Below are positions 56,001 through 64,000 of a stretch of 64,000 bases of DNA, in pieces. Position numbers and translations under genes: made by a program. The stretch is from Neelides folsomi. Taxonomy: Eukaryota; Arthropoda; Collembola; Neelipleona; Neelidae. Under the pieces are notes generated by a model that saw only the letters and a list, made by a program, of their open reading frames with translations, ran no database searches and was not told the DNA's origin. The DNA lies in assembly GCA_034687125.1 (NCBI GenBank), contig JAQGBZ010000151.1:81339-145338 (forward strand). Reading direction: 5' to 3'. Every line of letters starts with the position of its first letter. Position 1 is the stretch's first letter.

Positions 56001-59000
56001 CTTGTATATTACCAATTACCAACGACCATACATGTAAATCCCATTCAAATCTCATTTCATCTTTTATGCGCTCGAATATAATGATGAAAATGATGAAATG
56101 ATGATTAAACGATTGAATCACAACCTACTTCAAAACTTCAATACAAATTACAAAGACAATACGATACCTAAATACAAATCTCGTCCATCTTCATATTTTA
56201 ACAAAATCGTCAATTTTAATCTAACGTATAATTTGACTAAGGTAAAATAACGTTTAATTTTTTCTAAAGGGACTGTCAGAGCTTCAAGCCGCTGCTGCAC
56301 TTCTTGGCGTGTCTGAAACGGCTTTAAAACAAGGTCTCACCACCCGAACTCACAACGTGAGGAATCAGTTGGTCCGCTCTCGCTGTGATGCCAATCTTTC
56401 CAATGTGACGAGAGATGCTCTGGCCAAGTCTTTATATTGCCGGACTGTGGCCACCATTGTCCGTCGAGCCAACAGCCTCAAACGCCTCGGGTCCAATTCC
56501 GGCACTTTGAGCTCCGACTCGACGGATTCCGTCCACAACCAGGCGGAGGTTGCGAGTCAACATGCGTCCACGGTGGGGACGGCAGGATCCAAAGCATCAA
56601 AGTCCATGACGGCCCTCAACAATGCCGTTCGTCACGCCACGTCCGACGGCTTCATTGGAATACTTGACATGTTTGGATTTGAAGACATTCGGGTAAAACT
56701 CGCTTCTTTTAAATGTAAATTCTTTATCTCGGGGATCTTGGAATGAAGGTTGATGTTTTTCCCTAGCCGAGTCATTTGGAGCATCTTTGTATCAACCTCT
56801 GTGCGGAAACCATGCAGCATTTCTACAACACGCACATTTTCAAGGCATGTATCGAATCATGTCGTGACGAAGGGATCCCTTGTGATTGGGAAATCGACTA
56901 CGTGGACAACATTCCCTGCATAGACCTCATCTCATCTCTCGTAAGTCTCCTTTTTCAAACATTCTTTCCCGATTAAAGAATATTTAGTGTATTTAACTAA
57001 CAATTGGTATTTATACAGAGAACTGGGCTTTTGAGCATGTTAGACGTGGAATGCTCAATGAGGGGGAACGTGGAAGGATACATTCAAAAGGTCCGGACAC
57101 AACACAAGCAAAATCCCAGATTGTTGGAAACCAAAAACACGGACTTTCGAAGCTTCTCAATCCAACATTATGCTGGGAAAGTGACTTACGACGCTACTGA
57201 CTTCCTCGGTTAGCCCACACAATTAATTCCTTTCCCCACAGCCCATCCCAGAGATGATATCCCATTTCACAATCCTAATTGGTTTTACCTCCACTAGAAA
57301 CGAATCGAGATGTGTTGGCAGACGATCTCGTTGCGGTGTTCCACAAACACCGGTGCAGTTTTGGTTTTGCCAGCCACTTGTTCTCATCTGAGCTCAAGAT
57401 CTTGGGAGCCGGAGGAATGGAACCAAGCCCTAGGGGAATCTCCTTCCGAATCTCACCTACTTCTCACACTGAGCTGTATGTCTAAACAATGATTTAAAAA
57501 ATATATACATAATATACATACTATGTAAATACATACTCTAGTATGAGTCGTTCGTATAGGTATTTATATATTATATGAAGTTGAGATGTAGATTTAAAAA
57601 ATAAAATTAATTATGCATTCAAATGAGATAATGGATGTTCCTTGTCAGGCTCAATGGGGACGAACCGGTGTCAACTCTGACTCAGGATTTTCATACTCGG
57701 CTTGACAACCTTCTTCGAACTCTCGTCCACGCACGTCCTCACTTCATCAGGTGCATCAAAATTAACAATGTGGAGCAGCAAGATTACTTCGATCGCCACA
57801 CGGTCTCACGACAACTTAGAGCATTTCAAGTTCTCGAGACGGTCAATTTGATGGCCAATGGATATCCCCACAGAATGAGATTCAAGGCATTCAATGCTCG
57901 CTACAAACTCCTCGCCCCCTTCCGACAACTCTCAAGGGTCGAAGAGCGAGCCACAGAAGATTGCCAGCTTATTTTGGAATATTTTGACAATTCTTTGGAT
58001 GGGTGTACTAAAGAGAGACTTGGGCATATTTCAATTAGCTGGGCTCTCGGAAAGAGGCACATTTTCCTCAGGTGAGTCAAAAGTCATTTTAACGATTAAT
58101 TCATTAATTTAATTCATAAATCCTCTTTTATTTCGATAATTCTTCTTAATTTATTACTTCCATTAATTTTCGTTAATTCCATTAATTCCATTAATTCTTA
58201 TTCATTTCATTCATTTGCATTCATTTGCATTAAAGCGCTTTAAGACTTCTTGTAACTTGTCCACCTTTGGACCATGTACAATGACTTTTTACCTCCATAC
58301 TCATCTGTATGTATTTGTATGTTGTTTTGATTATTTTCACACGTTTATTTTGTACATTACAGTGAAGGGGCACGGCAGCAGCTTGAGAGTCTACGGACGG
58401 CTTCTAGGAACAGAGCAAGTACAATAATTCAATCCCTGTGGAGGGGTTACAAGACGCGTGTGGCTTTGAAGAAGCCGCAAAAGAACGACGGGTTTTCGGA
58501 AAGTGGGTTTTTGCATCCTCCACCAGTTCCTCCGCCGAATCCTCCCCAATCCTGTCCAAACCTCCCGCACGCTGTGACAGGGTCGTCTCTCCGTCACCAT
58601 TCCTCAGCTCCAGTCAGTTCAAACGGGCCAGGGACATTGAGACAAACGACCTCGACGTCTCTTCCTCATCTTCAGCTCAGCAATCAAATGTTTCATAACA
58701 CAAATCCTCAGTTGTCTCCTCCGCCTCATTTGGGAGTTTCTTGCTTGAATGGGTCGTCGGGAAGCTTCGGTCCGCCGGTTCCTGCTCCAAGAAACACACT
58801 CCAAAACACTTCGTCGAGTGCTCCCGGGAGTTTGCCCTCTTTTCCGGGGAATCTCGTGGGGTCTCCAAATGGAACAAGTTTACCAAGTTGTGGTGGACGT
58901 CCGAGACCTCAACCGATTTCTGGAACTCCTCCTCCTGATATCATGGACAGGTGTGATGCCAAGTTGGTCCAACAAACCTGTAATTTATTTGGCCTTGATA

Positions 59001-59475
59001 TGGTAAGTTCTCATATGCTAATTAAATAAGAAAATATCTTTGATGATTAATTGTACTTAATTTAATTATTATTATAAAACTAGGAATTTACCTATAATAT
59101 TAATTCAAAGTTGATTATTTATTTTATTAGGAACGTCCTCCACCTTTGCCTCCGAGTCGCTCCTACACAGTGACAGGAAACACCAAGCTTGGTTATCCAC
59201 AGACAAGAGTAATGAAAATGACATTTCCTGGTAAATCGTTATTCAAAATTATATTATATAATTGAAATGAATTATTTATGGGAGTTAAATACTGAAATGA
59301 AGGGTTTGATTTGACAGACGAAGGTACAACGGCTGAAGTTCGCTTACTTAAAGGAGAATCGGTAACAGTAGTCGGGGCGTCCCAACGGAGAGGTCATTTG
59401 ATGGTCGAACAAAAAAGCCGCACAATCCATGTTCCATTCCAATACCTGGAGTTAAAGTCTCCAGCCATTGATTAA
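19379..59475 (+). CDS. dachs: unconventional myosin, probable Dachs (class XX)
   Basis: Dachs acts at the cell cortex in Fat/Dachsous signalling, planar polarity and Hippo growth control. Exons: 19379-20063, 49587-50012, 51141-51400, 53309-53653, 53977-54136, 54454-54609, 55323-55432, 56270-56692, 56767-56940, 57019-57208, 57298-57475, 57649-58071, 58363-59002, 59131-59230, 59318-59475. Together they code 1475 aa. Residues 1-420 are an N-terminal extension with acidic, basic-coil and Asn/Gln-rich parts. The motor spans about 420-1176: Walker A GVSGSGKT (515-522), switch I NTESSRIGHF (566-575), switch II DMFGFE (847-852), relay, HYAGKVTYD and PHFIRCIKINN (1066-1076). The SH1-SH2 helix lacks the usual cysteines. 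One IQ motif (IIQSLWRGYK) lies near 1198. The Pro-rich tail ends in an SH3-like fold (about 1424-1470). No ankyrin repeats are seen, which argues against a typical class XVI myosin. Myosin identity is near certain; the Dachs assignment is less so. Confidence 0.85.
20064..23152. other. myosin intron 1, first part
   Basis: No coding signal. Mostly AT-rich. A GC-richer patch at about 22300-22620 has a short ORF without splice borders or family resemblance. Confidence 0.6.
23153..23158 (-). promoter_or_regulatory. poly(A) signal of the nested Cys-rich gene
   Basis: AATAAA on the minus strand, about 85 bases after the stop codon of the nested gene. Position and sequence are typical. Confidence 0.5.
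23242..23807 (-). CDS. secreted two-domain cysteine-rich peptide (CS-alpha-beta/defensin-like)
   Basis: Three phase-0 exons on the minus strand (23807-23766, 23684-23529, 23433-23242) code 129 aa. Exon 1 gives a very hydrophobic start (MKSLWLIWGLIFLW), consistent with a signal peptide cleaved near residue 19. Exons 2 and 3 each carry one domain with the same spacing. Domain 1 is C-x7-C-x3-C-x12-C-x6-C-x-C-x-C; domain 2 is C-x7-C-x3-C-x16-C-x10-C-x-C-x-C. The CxxxC...C...CxC pattern is the CS-alpha-beta signature of arthropod defensins and related peptides; each domain has one extra cysteine. The protein ends in an acidic tail (ARDDYEETNDVY). The gene is nested in intron 1 of the myosin gene, antisense to it. 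Likely secreted; antimicrobial, signalling or venom-type roles cannot be told apart from sequence. I recognise no named family. Confidence 0.8.
24287..24345 (-). promoter_or_regulatory. candidate TATA box and 5' UTR exon of the nested gene
   Basis: On the minus strand a TATATTTAAATA-type box (about 24332-24345) lies roughly 30 bases before a short stretch that ends in a good donor (TTTG|GTAAGA) at 24287. The coding start at 23807 is directly preceded by a strong acceptor (TTTTTTCAG ending at 23811). Together they suggest a non-coding first exon of about 30 bases and a 475-base 5' UTR intron. Confidence 0.45.
24346..30481. other. myosin intron 1, middle part
   Basis: No supported gene. AT-rich low-complexity DNA (24000-26300) alternates with GC-richer blocks at about 26820-27010, 27540-28560 and 29830-30250. 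The 27540-28560 block includes an (AG)n run near 27900, GAGA-like words and a TCAGT initiator-like word near 27792. This resembles promoter or enhancer DNA more than exons. ORFs here lack splice borders and family resemblance. Confidence 0.45.
29843..29866. repeat. small inverted repeat (8-bp arms)
   Basis: CAACTGGA at 29843-29850 and TCCAGTTG at 29859-29866 are exact reverse complements around an 8-base loop, at the left edge of a GC-rich block. It could form a small stem-loop or be a paired binding site. Function unknown. Confidence 0.5.
30482..30669 (+). promoter_or_regulatory. candidate internal promoter for the alternative myosin start
   Basis: A TCAGT word at 30483 and a TATAAGA at 30516-30522 lie 100-190 bases before the ATG at 30670. 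This fits a short 5' UTR for an internal transcript. Weak evidence, based on motifs only. Confidence 0.25.
30670..30775 (+). CDS. candidate alternative first coding exon of the myosin gene
   Basis: The ATG at 30670 starts 35 codons beginning MATIGYSKVF, followed by a helix-prone stretch (LDKYFTEWQKFWETEKKIQ). The exon ends at a consensus donor (CAAG|GTGAGG) in phase 1. The next plus-strand coding exon found is myosin exon 2 at 49587, which needs exactly phase 1. Joined, the heptad-like helix would run into LHQRLKHLSSELVTL of exon 2. It could instead belong to an undetected gene, or be a chance ORF. The protein-like composition and strong donor favour a real exon. Confidence 0.45.
30966..31000. 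repeat. inverted repeat with 11-bp perfect arms
   Basis: CTCCTCATATT at 30966-30976 pairs with AATATGAGGAG at 30990-31000 around a 13-base loop. A direct repeat of CTCATATTCTC overlaps the left arm. It lies about 190 bases into the putative intron after the alternative myosin exon. Confidence 0.55.
38221..38304. repeat. two diverged copies of a stem-loop motif, 49-bp period
   Basis: TTCCTCCGC at 38221 and again at 38270 are each followed by a short spacer, then a GGAGG-containing purine stretch and GGAGGCA or GGAGGCAG. Each copy can fold through CCTCC/GGAGG pairing. The linker between them is AT-rich. It may be a local tandem duplication. Confidence 0.45.
42296..42341. repeat. 23-bp tandem duplication, two near-perfect copies
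   Basis: GGGGCCAGTTTCTCTTTAAA appears twice with a 23-base period, differing only at the trailing A run. It is probably a recent local duplication in intronic DNA. Confidence 0.6.
49587..50012 (+). CDS. dachs: myosin exon 2, coil and Asn/Gln-rich linker
   Basis: Phase-1 exon with 142 complete codons. It opens with a predicted coiled coil (LHQRLKHLSSELVTL) and continues as a low-complexity stretch rich in Asn, Gln, Gly, His and Pro, including runs of Asn. Such linkers evolve fast and help little with identity. The acceptor (GAATGTTTCAG) and donor (AAAG|GTTAGC) are both acceptable. Confidence 0.75.
53309..53653 (+). CDS. dachs: myosin exon 4, nucleotide-binding site
   Basis: The exon starts with AYMGPILLMANPLNAVG, matching the usual myosin Y.G..LV..NP motif. 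It includes Walker A (GVSGSGKT) and ends inside switch I (NTESSRI), with GHF supplied by the next exon. Compared with the canonical GESGAGKT, the Walker A Glu is Val and the Ala is Ser; the Gly/Lys/Thr residues are kept. The switch I Arg and paired Ser are kept. Confidence 0.9.
53733..53774. repeat. perfect inverted repeat, 17-bp arms, 8-base loop
   Basis: The left arm 53733-53749 and right arm 53758-53774 are exact reverse complements around an 8-base loop (CAATTGAT). It lies in the 323-base intron between the myosin exons that split switch I, 80 bases after the donor. It may be a tiny palindromic insertion or an RNA hairpin. It is far stronger than chance AT palindromes nearby. Confidence 0.75.
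56270..56692 (+). CDS. dachs: myosin exon 8, insert and switch II
   Basis: The exon begins GLSELQAAAALLGV, the usual pre-switch helix, followed by DALAKSLYCRTVATIVRRAN, matching the myosin LAK.LY..LF...V..IN region. A Ser/Thr/Ala-rich insertion (residues about 785-839) then precedes the strictly conserved GILDMFGFE. Such an insert is absent from conventional myosins and may be a feature of this class. Confidence 0.88.
58142..58235. repeat. short degenerate tandem repeats in myosin intron 12
   Basis: Imperfect repeats of TTAATTCCA-type and TTCATTTGCA-type units fill most of this stretch. They are probably replication slippage in AT-rich intronic DNA. Confidence 0.5.
58363..59002 (+). CDS. dachs: myosin exon 13, IQ motif and Pro-rich tail
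   Basis: It starts with a short lever helix (EGARQQLESLRTASRNRAS) and one IQ-like motif (IIQSLWRGYKTRV), a site for a calmodulin-type light chain. A Pro/Ser/Asn-rich tail of about 150 residues follows, with several PPP and PxxP motifs. It ends in a short more ordered segment (IMDRCDAKLVQQTCNLFGLD). Confidence 0.88.
59131..59475 (+). CDS. dachs: myosin exons 14-15, SH3 ligand and SH3-like C-terminus
   Basis: Exon 14 (59131-59230) opens with ERPPPLPPSR, which fits both RxxPxxP and PxxPxR SH3-ligand patterns. Exon 15 (59318-59475) codes about 50 residues with SH3-like strands: LLKGESVTVVG, a charged turn, HLMVEQ, then HVPFQYLEL, resembling the VPxxYLEL ending of SH3 domains. The usual ALYDY start and the conserved Trp are not evident, so it may be a divergent SH3 fold or only a look-alike. 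The stop is TAA 59473-59475. Confidence 0.8.
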
Positions 59476-59545
59476 TTTTTTGCTGTAATCCTATCAGTAT
59501 AACTTAATATTCTTACTCATTAATATTGATTTAAATATTTTTCGA

Positions 59546-59551
59546 AATAAA
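59546..59551 (+). promoter_or_regulatory. poly(A) signal of the myosin gene
   Basis: AATAAA about 70 bases after the stop codon. Position is typical for a short 3' UTR; other AT-rich variants follow. Confidence 0.5.
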
Positions 59552-60852
59552 CTCAATATAAATATATAACTTTATTGTACGAAATAATTTCTTTAAAGTA
59601 TTAATTGAACTAAATAAGATAATGTTTTGACCTTTATTATTATAGTAAATATAAACATAGGTAATACAATATGTATATAAAATCAAAAACTGTATTTATT
59701 GTAGAGTATAAAAATATTTAGTACATATACATAATTACATTATTTGTATAAATACAATGCATATTGAAACTAAATGATATTGAGTTTTGATATTGAGCTC
59801 AATTGAGCAAATGATTAAATACCTTAACTAATATAATAAATAATATTTCAACTTACACTCATAAACATACCAACTCACTCAAAGATCGTTTAGTACGTTG
59901 TAATGTTGTACAATTTATAAGACTATTGTATAAATGTAAATATTAAATATGTTTAAACATTAAAATATATTTCATTGTCCATCGTGCTAATATTGTCTTT
60001 CCAATCATTTATATTGAGAAGGTCAATCCTTCACAATCAAAATTTATAATCGAATATTATGATTTTATTGTACAATAATTTCAGATGATTATTGGGTCAT
60101 CTTTGGATCGATAAGACAATAGTTCATTTATTATTAACTTTTCGCATAATTTTATATTTATAACAATATTTTAATGTTTATATATGAAATACTTATTATT
60201 TCATTTTAACTCATTAACATTTATGTATTATTTAGATTTTAGTATATAATATCACTTGTAAATTATATATTAAAAAATAATGATAAATAACAAATTAAGA
60301 TTCAAACATTTTATAATGTATTATAAACTATGTTATATCAAAAATGTGAAAGTGTATTTATAAAAAATCCAATTTCATAAAAGTATTTACAAATGTTGAT
60401 TGTTTATGTATGTTCGTACGTAAAATATCCTACACACAGTAGCATGTAAATAATATACCTACAAAGATACTTATATTTTCCATTATGTCAAATGGCAAAG
60501 AATTTCTTTATTTAACTGCTTTTAAAAATTGGTAAATCAAAAGTGAATTTACGAGTAATTACATGTTTAATAATTGGTATGAATTTAACCGTTAAACTTA
60601 ATGTATCTATTACATTGTTAGATTATATAAAATATTTTAGACAAGAGACTACTAAAAGGATAATGTAATCTTGAGTCATTACAAGAATCTATGCGAAAAC
60701 AATAAACGTGCCATATCCAAACCTTATATAATTTAATATTGTACTTACTTTCTTTGCATTTTGCATAATTGAAAAATATAGCCAAATGAAGCTCACGTTA
60801 AGTGTTAGTATGAAAATTAGATTTTGCACAATATATTTCTAAAAGTTTAACC
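59552..60852. other. convergent intergenic spacer
   Basis: About 1.3 kb of very AT-rich DNA between the 3' ends of the myosin gene (+) and the cytochrome b5 reductase gene (-). No ORF, RNA gene or repeat can be supported. Confidence 0.65.
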
Positions 60853-60858
60853 TTTATT
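60853..60858 (-). promoter_or_regulatory. poly(A) signal of the cytochrome b5 reductase gene
   Basis: AATAAA on the minus strand, about 80 bases after the stop codon at 60938. Confidence 0.5.
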
Positions 60859-60937
60859 AAGCAAACCAAAATAAATAACACTCGTATAAGATACAAATTC
60901 CATTAGCTATTGAATTGTTTTCATAAAATCCATAATT

Positions 60938-60998
60938 TCACAGAAAATTGAAGATTTGTCCATTCGGATCATTTGTCATTCCAAGTTCATTTAGAATC
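60938..60998 (-). CDS. cyb5r4: cyb5r4 last exon (20 codons)
   Basis: It codes ILNELGMTNDPNGQIFNFL plus stop, aligning with the final segment of vertebrate Ncb5or (a short helix after the CGP motif, ending in an aromatic-rich tail). The acceptor ATTTAG precedes it. The upstream donor (AACAA|GTAAAA) overlaps an in-frame TAA, so intron retention would truncate the protein by 19 residues. Confidence 0.8.
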
Positions 60999-63538
60999 CT
61001 AAATACATTAACATTAAGAAAGATTTAGTTATTATAATAATGTACAACATAGTTAATCATATTTGTTTAGGTTTTTAAATTATTATTAATTTTAAGTTCA
61101 TGTAAAATTTTTACTTGTTCGTGGCTACAACAAATCCTGGTGGTCCACAGACAGCACACTTTGTATTTCTATCATTCAATTTGTACTTTTGGGCCAATAG
61201 CTCTGACATGATGTCAATATACATTTTGGCCGTTGGTTTTCCTCTTAAACCATTCCATGTCGGAGAAGGGTCAGTGCAAATAGGGACAAAATGAAACCAT
61301 TTGTAATTTTCATCTACTTTTTCCCAAGTGTTCTTCAGTGCAATGTCCCTTTCACCCGTGTTTGTGTAAATCATAAGAATTTCCGTTTCCTCCTCGTCTT
61401 TGACCAGAAAATGCTTTACGATGTTGAACATTGGAGTAATTCCGGATCCAGCAGGAGCCAAAATTAAGAGTTTCACTCCATCCAACCACTGTGGGTTGAA
61501 AAACCCGGCACAACATCCGATTTTAACAGCGTCAGGAACTCCGAGGGGAACGTTGTTAAGTTTGGAACTGAGTTTTCCTTGGGGGTAAATTTTTATCATA
61601 CATCTCAGGATTTGCTTTCGCTCAACGGTCCATTCAACAATTCTTTTGGTCGGGTAGTGGAAATCCATTAAAGAAGACACTGGAGTGTATTGCCTTGTGA
61701 TGCTCCCTGTTTAATTTCATTACTTAAATGGAATATTTCAATTTCATTTACTTGTGTTTATAAATACTTGTGTTTATAAATAAGAATATAACTTTAATAC
61801 TTCTTTATTAACCTTCTTCCAATTCGAGTTCGAGCTTAATATCAAAGCCAAGAGGAACTCCAACAAATGCCGATTTTGACATTTCAAACACAAAGTGGCA
61901 AATATTGTCAGATACGAATTCTCTGTAATTTCAAGGATTTCAAATAAGAGCTGTTAAATGATTTATATATTAAAAAATTATTTTAATTGATTAAACAACA
62001 AAATCTAAAAGTAAGACACATTTTACTTAATGTTAGTTCGTCTATGTTGCTATTTGTGTTAAAAAATACTTTTGAACTATTGTAGCAAAATGCATGTTTG
62101 GTGGAGCGAGGTAATTCTCAATAACTTTATTGCAGTTATCTAGAGGAATTCCTAATGTTTTCCATCTACCTAATATTCAAATTGTAGAATAGTTAATAGT
62201 TTGGTTAATTTTGAAATTTTTATTGTAATTAATGGACGATGTCATTTATTTCTATCATAGTAGAATACAAACAAAATGTTTATAATTTCCAATACCCAAA
62301 CTCGGCTTGTGAATTTTAATCTGAATTCTTTGAGGACTAAGAAAAAAGAGATCAAAATCTGGATCGTTCAATACATCAATCAGTTTCAAATGAAGAAGCC
62401 ACACTTTGGTTGTGGACAAAAACACCTTCATGACCAACACGAGAAATCCAACGCCTTCAAGGATGCTAATTGCCCAATTATTCTCATCAAAATAATCTTC
62501 AAGTGCCACATTGCTCATTTTGACCTGAAATTTCGTTTTACAGCTTTATTAAAAATTTAAATTTCAAATTGTGATAATATACATATTATTTGTAGTAAGT
62601 AATCATTGAACATCATATATATATATATATATTATGTAAACAATCTTCACTTACAGACATAAATAAATTGTTATTATCTTGTTTAAACTTTGTTTTAGGT
62701 GGAGAATATCTCTTTTGTTGAGTGGTGCCTATTGCAAAAGTAGGAGTAACATAGCCAGATCATTAAAATATAATGATAATTAGGTATATGTAATTTGCAC
62801 TTGAAATATTTACAAAATGGAAAGAGGGAAGAAAGTGAAAGGTTATGATCTTGTTGGAAGTAGTTTTCTAAAGGATCAATCTCCTCGGTGTCTTCATAAC
62901 CTTCCAAATCCCCAATGTATTTTTCTTTCAAAATTAAATCATATTTCACCCATGGATGAATCTTTGGAAAAGGTAAGCTGTTTAAATCTACTTATATGTT
63001 ATCTTTTATTAAATACAGGATACACTTAGTTTTATCAAATTTGAAAATAATTTACTGAATTAAACAAAGTGGTGGCTTCTACTCCTGCACCCTTCAAGAT
63101 ATTTTGCACTCCACCAGGATGTTTTTTCACATAATCAGAGATGTCATAAACTTTCCCTATAATCATATATTCGTATTAACTCATGTTAAGTAAATACATT
63201 AAATATTAATGCATTGAATAATAGAATCCTTAAAGTAGTTAGGTATATGAGCTCAAAAATCTAATATGTAATTTGTTTGTTTAACCCTTCAAAGAAATCC
63301 AAATATCTCCGGTTTCTTTATGTGAAGCCAATTCCTGACATGAAACAGTTCTTGAATTTGCAATGGATGTTCCACTATTAATGAGCTGTTTGGGGGATTC
63401 CAAACCATTTCCATATGGGCTTTTGAAGTCAATTTTTGATGATGGCATTGACGAGGAATGGAATTCACTTACAGCAACAACATCCGAACCCAAAGGGCTA
63501 GATATGCTAATTGTGATGCTATTACGACTTGAACTCAT
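60938..63538 (-). CDS. cyb5r4: cytochrome b5 reductase 4 (Ncb5or): b5, CS-like and FAD/NAD domains
   Basis: This is a haem- and FAD-containing NAD(P)H oxidoreductase, mainly of the endoplasmic reticulum, that in mammals supports fatty-acid desaturation and redox balance. Minus-strand exons: 63538-63286, 63156-63056, 62961-62814, 62728-62655, 62524-62296, 62169-62070, 61922-61813, 61706-61115, 60998-60938. They code 555 aa (human about 521). The Ser-rich N-terminus precedes a cytochrome b5 domain with haem ligands His97 (HPGG) and His120 (IHPWV), spaced 23 residues apart as in the human protein. Residues about 170-270 form a diverged CS-like domain, joined by RWKTLGIPL to the reductase. The FAD motif is RQYTPVS (343-349) and GKLSSKL lies at 382-388. 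NAD-site motifs are AGSGITPM (424-431) and CGPPG (525-529). The first ATG in the open frame (63538) was chosen. Confidence 0.92.
62615..62632. repeat. (AT)9 microsatellite
   Basis: Nine uninterrupted AT dinucleotides in the 130-base cyb5r4 intron between exons 4 and 5. Likely length-polymorphic. Confidence 0.9.
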
Positions 63539-63890
63539 TTTGATTTCTATCACACTCAATTTTTTTTAAATGGGACGAAATTTTTGTTAATCAATGCTTC
63601 ATATATTTTTTATTGTTTCCACAATAATCGTTAAAACGGCTCGCAATGAGAGGATTTTTTATTAAAAAGTTCGAATTCCGCCATTTAATATAACGAAGCC
63701 GTCAAATATAAAAACTGTTAAATGTGAAACTACAAAAAGACAATAAATGATAAAACAAAGGTTATGCTTGGGGTTAAACTTTATTTATTCCTTTTTTACG
63801 TTTTATGAAAATTCACTGGTTGTTTGATATCTCATGAATCATAATTTTTATTTAATCTCAGAGTGATGTTAAATTTTATTTGTACTCGAA
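63539..63890. other. short spacer: cyb5r4 promoter and lipase 3' UTR
   Basis: Only 352 bases separate the cyb5r4 start codon from the stop of the upstream lipase gene on the same strand. A minus-strand AATAAA near 63847-63852 is a likely lipase poly(A) signal. The rest must contain the cyb5r4 promoter; no clear TATA box or initiator stands out. Confidence 0.5.
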
Positions 63891-64000
63891 TCAAAATTCT
63901 TTAATCATTTCTAAAAGTCGATCATATAAAATGGTTTTTGCATCTTTTGCCCAAATAAAATCTATATGGCTCCATTGATCGTTTGGAACTCGTTCATGTC
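63891..64000 (-). CDS. acid lipase family (lysosomal/gastric lipase-like), C-terminal exon, partial
   Basis: The frame reads HERVPNDQWSHIDFIWAKDA and then a C-terminal helix (TILYDRLLEMIKEF) to the stop TGA at 63893-63891. It closely resembles the C-terminus of animal acid lipases (NHLDFIW.DA....Y), where the His of the NHLDF-type motif is the catalytic-triad histidine; here it is SHIDF. These alpha/beta hydrolases cleave triacylglycerols or sterol esters in lysosomes or the gut. The 5' part lies beyond the right edge, so length, signal peptide and the GHSQG-type nucleophile cannot be seen. Confidence 0.85.
   Translation of the reverse strand, partial: HERVPNDQWSHIDFIWAKDAKTILYDRLLEMIKEF

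Overview
This is animal nuclear DNA, AT-rich by eye, and most likely from an arthropod. The genes are split by spliceosomal introns with GT..AG borders and AATAAA poly(A) signals. I see no bacterial-style operons, CRISPR array, rRNA, convincing tRNA or intact transposon ORF. The best taxonomic clue is a myosin that looks like Dachs (class XX), which is known from arthropods. I cannot tell insect from crustacean or other arthropod.

Layout. (1) 1-2900 is non-coding. (2) 2922-3530 is an acidic ORF, either a small gene or a 5' exon. (3) 5435-9876 (+) is a complete ten-exon liprin-beta gene (999 aa) with three SAM domains. (4) 9877-19378 is intergenic. (5) 19379-59475 (+) is a fifteen-exon unconventional myosin gene (1475 aa, probable dachs). 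Its first intron is about 29.5 kb, and all motor and tail exons lie in 49587-59475. (6) Nested in that intron on the opposite strand, at 23242-23807, is a three-exon gene for a 129-aa secreted peptide with two tandem seven-cysteine domains of CS-alpha-beta (defensin-like) pattern. The intron also holds a phase-compatible candidate alternative first exon (30670-30775). (7) 60938-63538 (-) is a nine-exon cytochrome b5 reductase 4 (Ncb5or) gene (555 aa), convergent with the myosin. (8) 63891-64000 (-) is the last exon of an acid-lipase-family gene that runs off the window.

Exon borders were set by hand from splice consensus, reading phase and family resemblance. Every junction in the four complete genes keeps phase, and each total is a multiple of three. 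Liprin-beta and Dachs are both cortical/cytoskeletal proteins. Ncb5or and acid lipase are both linked to lipid and redox metabolism. I see no evidence that the genes act as one unit.

Most interesting items: the nested double CS-alpha-beta gene; the myosin's SH3-like C-terminus with a proline-rich SH3 ligand just before it; the possible alternative myosin start; the liprin-beta N-terminus with a Cys/His cluster and shortened coiled coil; and a perfect 17-bp-arm hairpin in a myosin intron.
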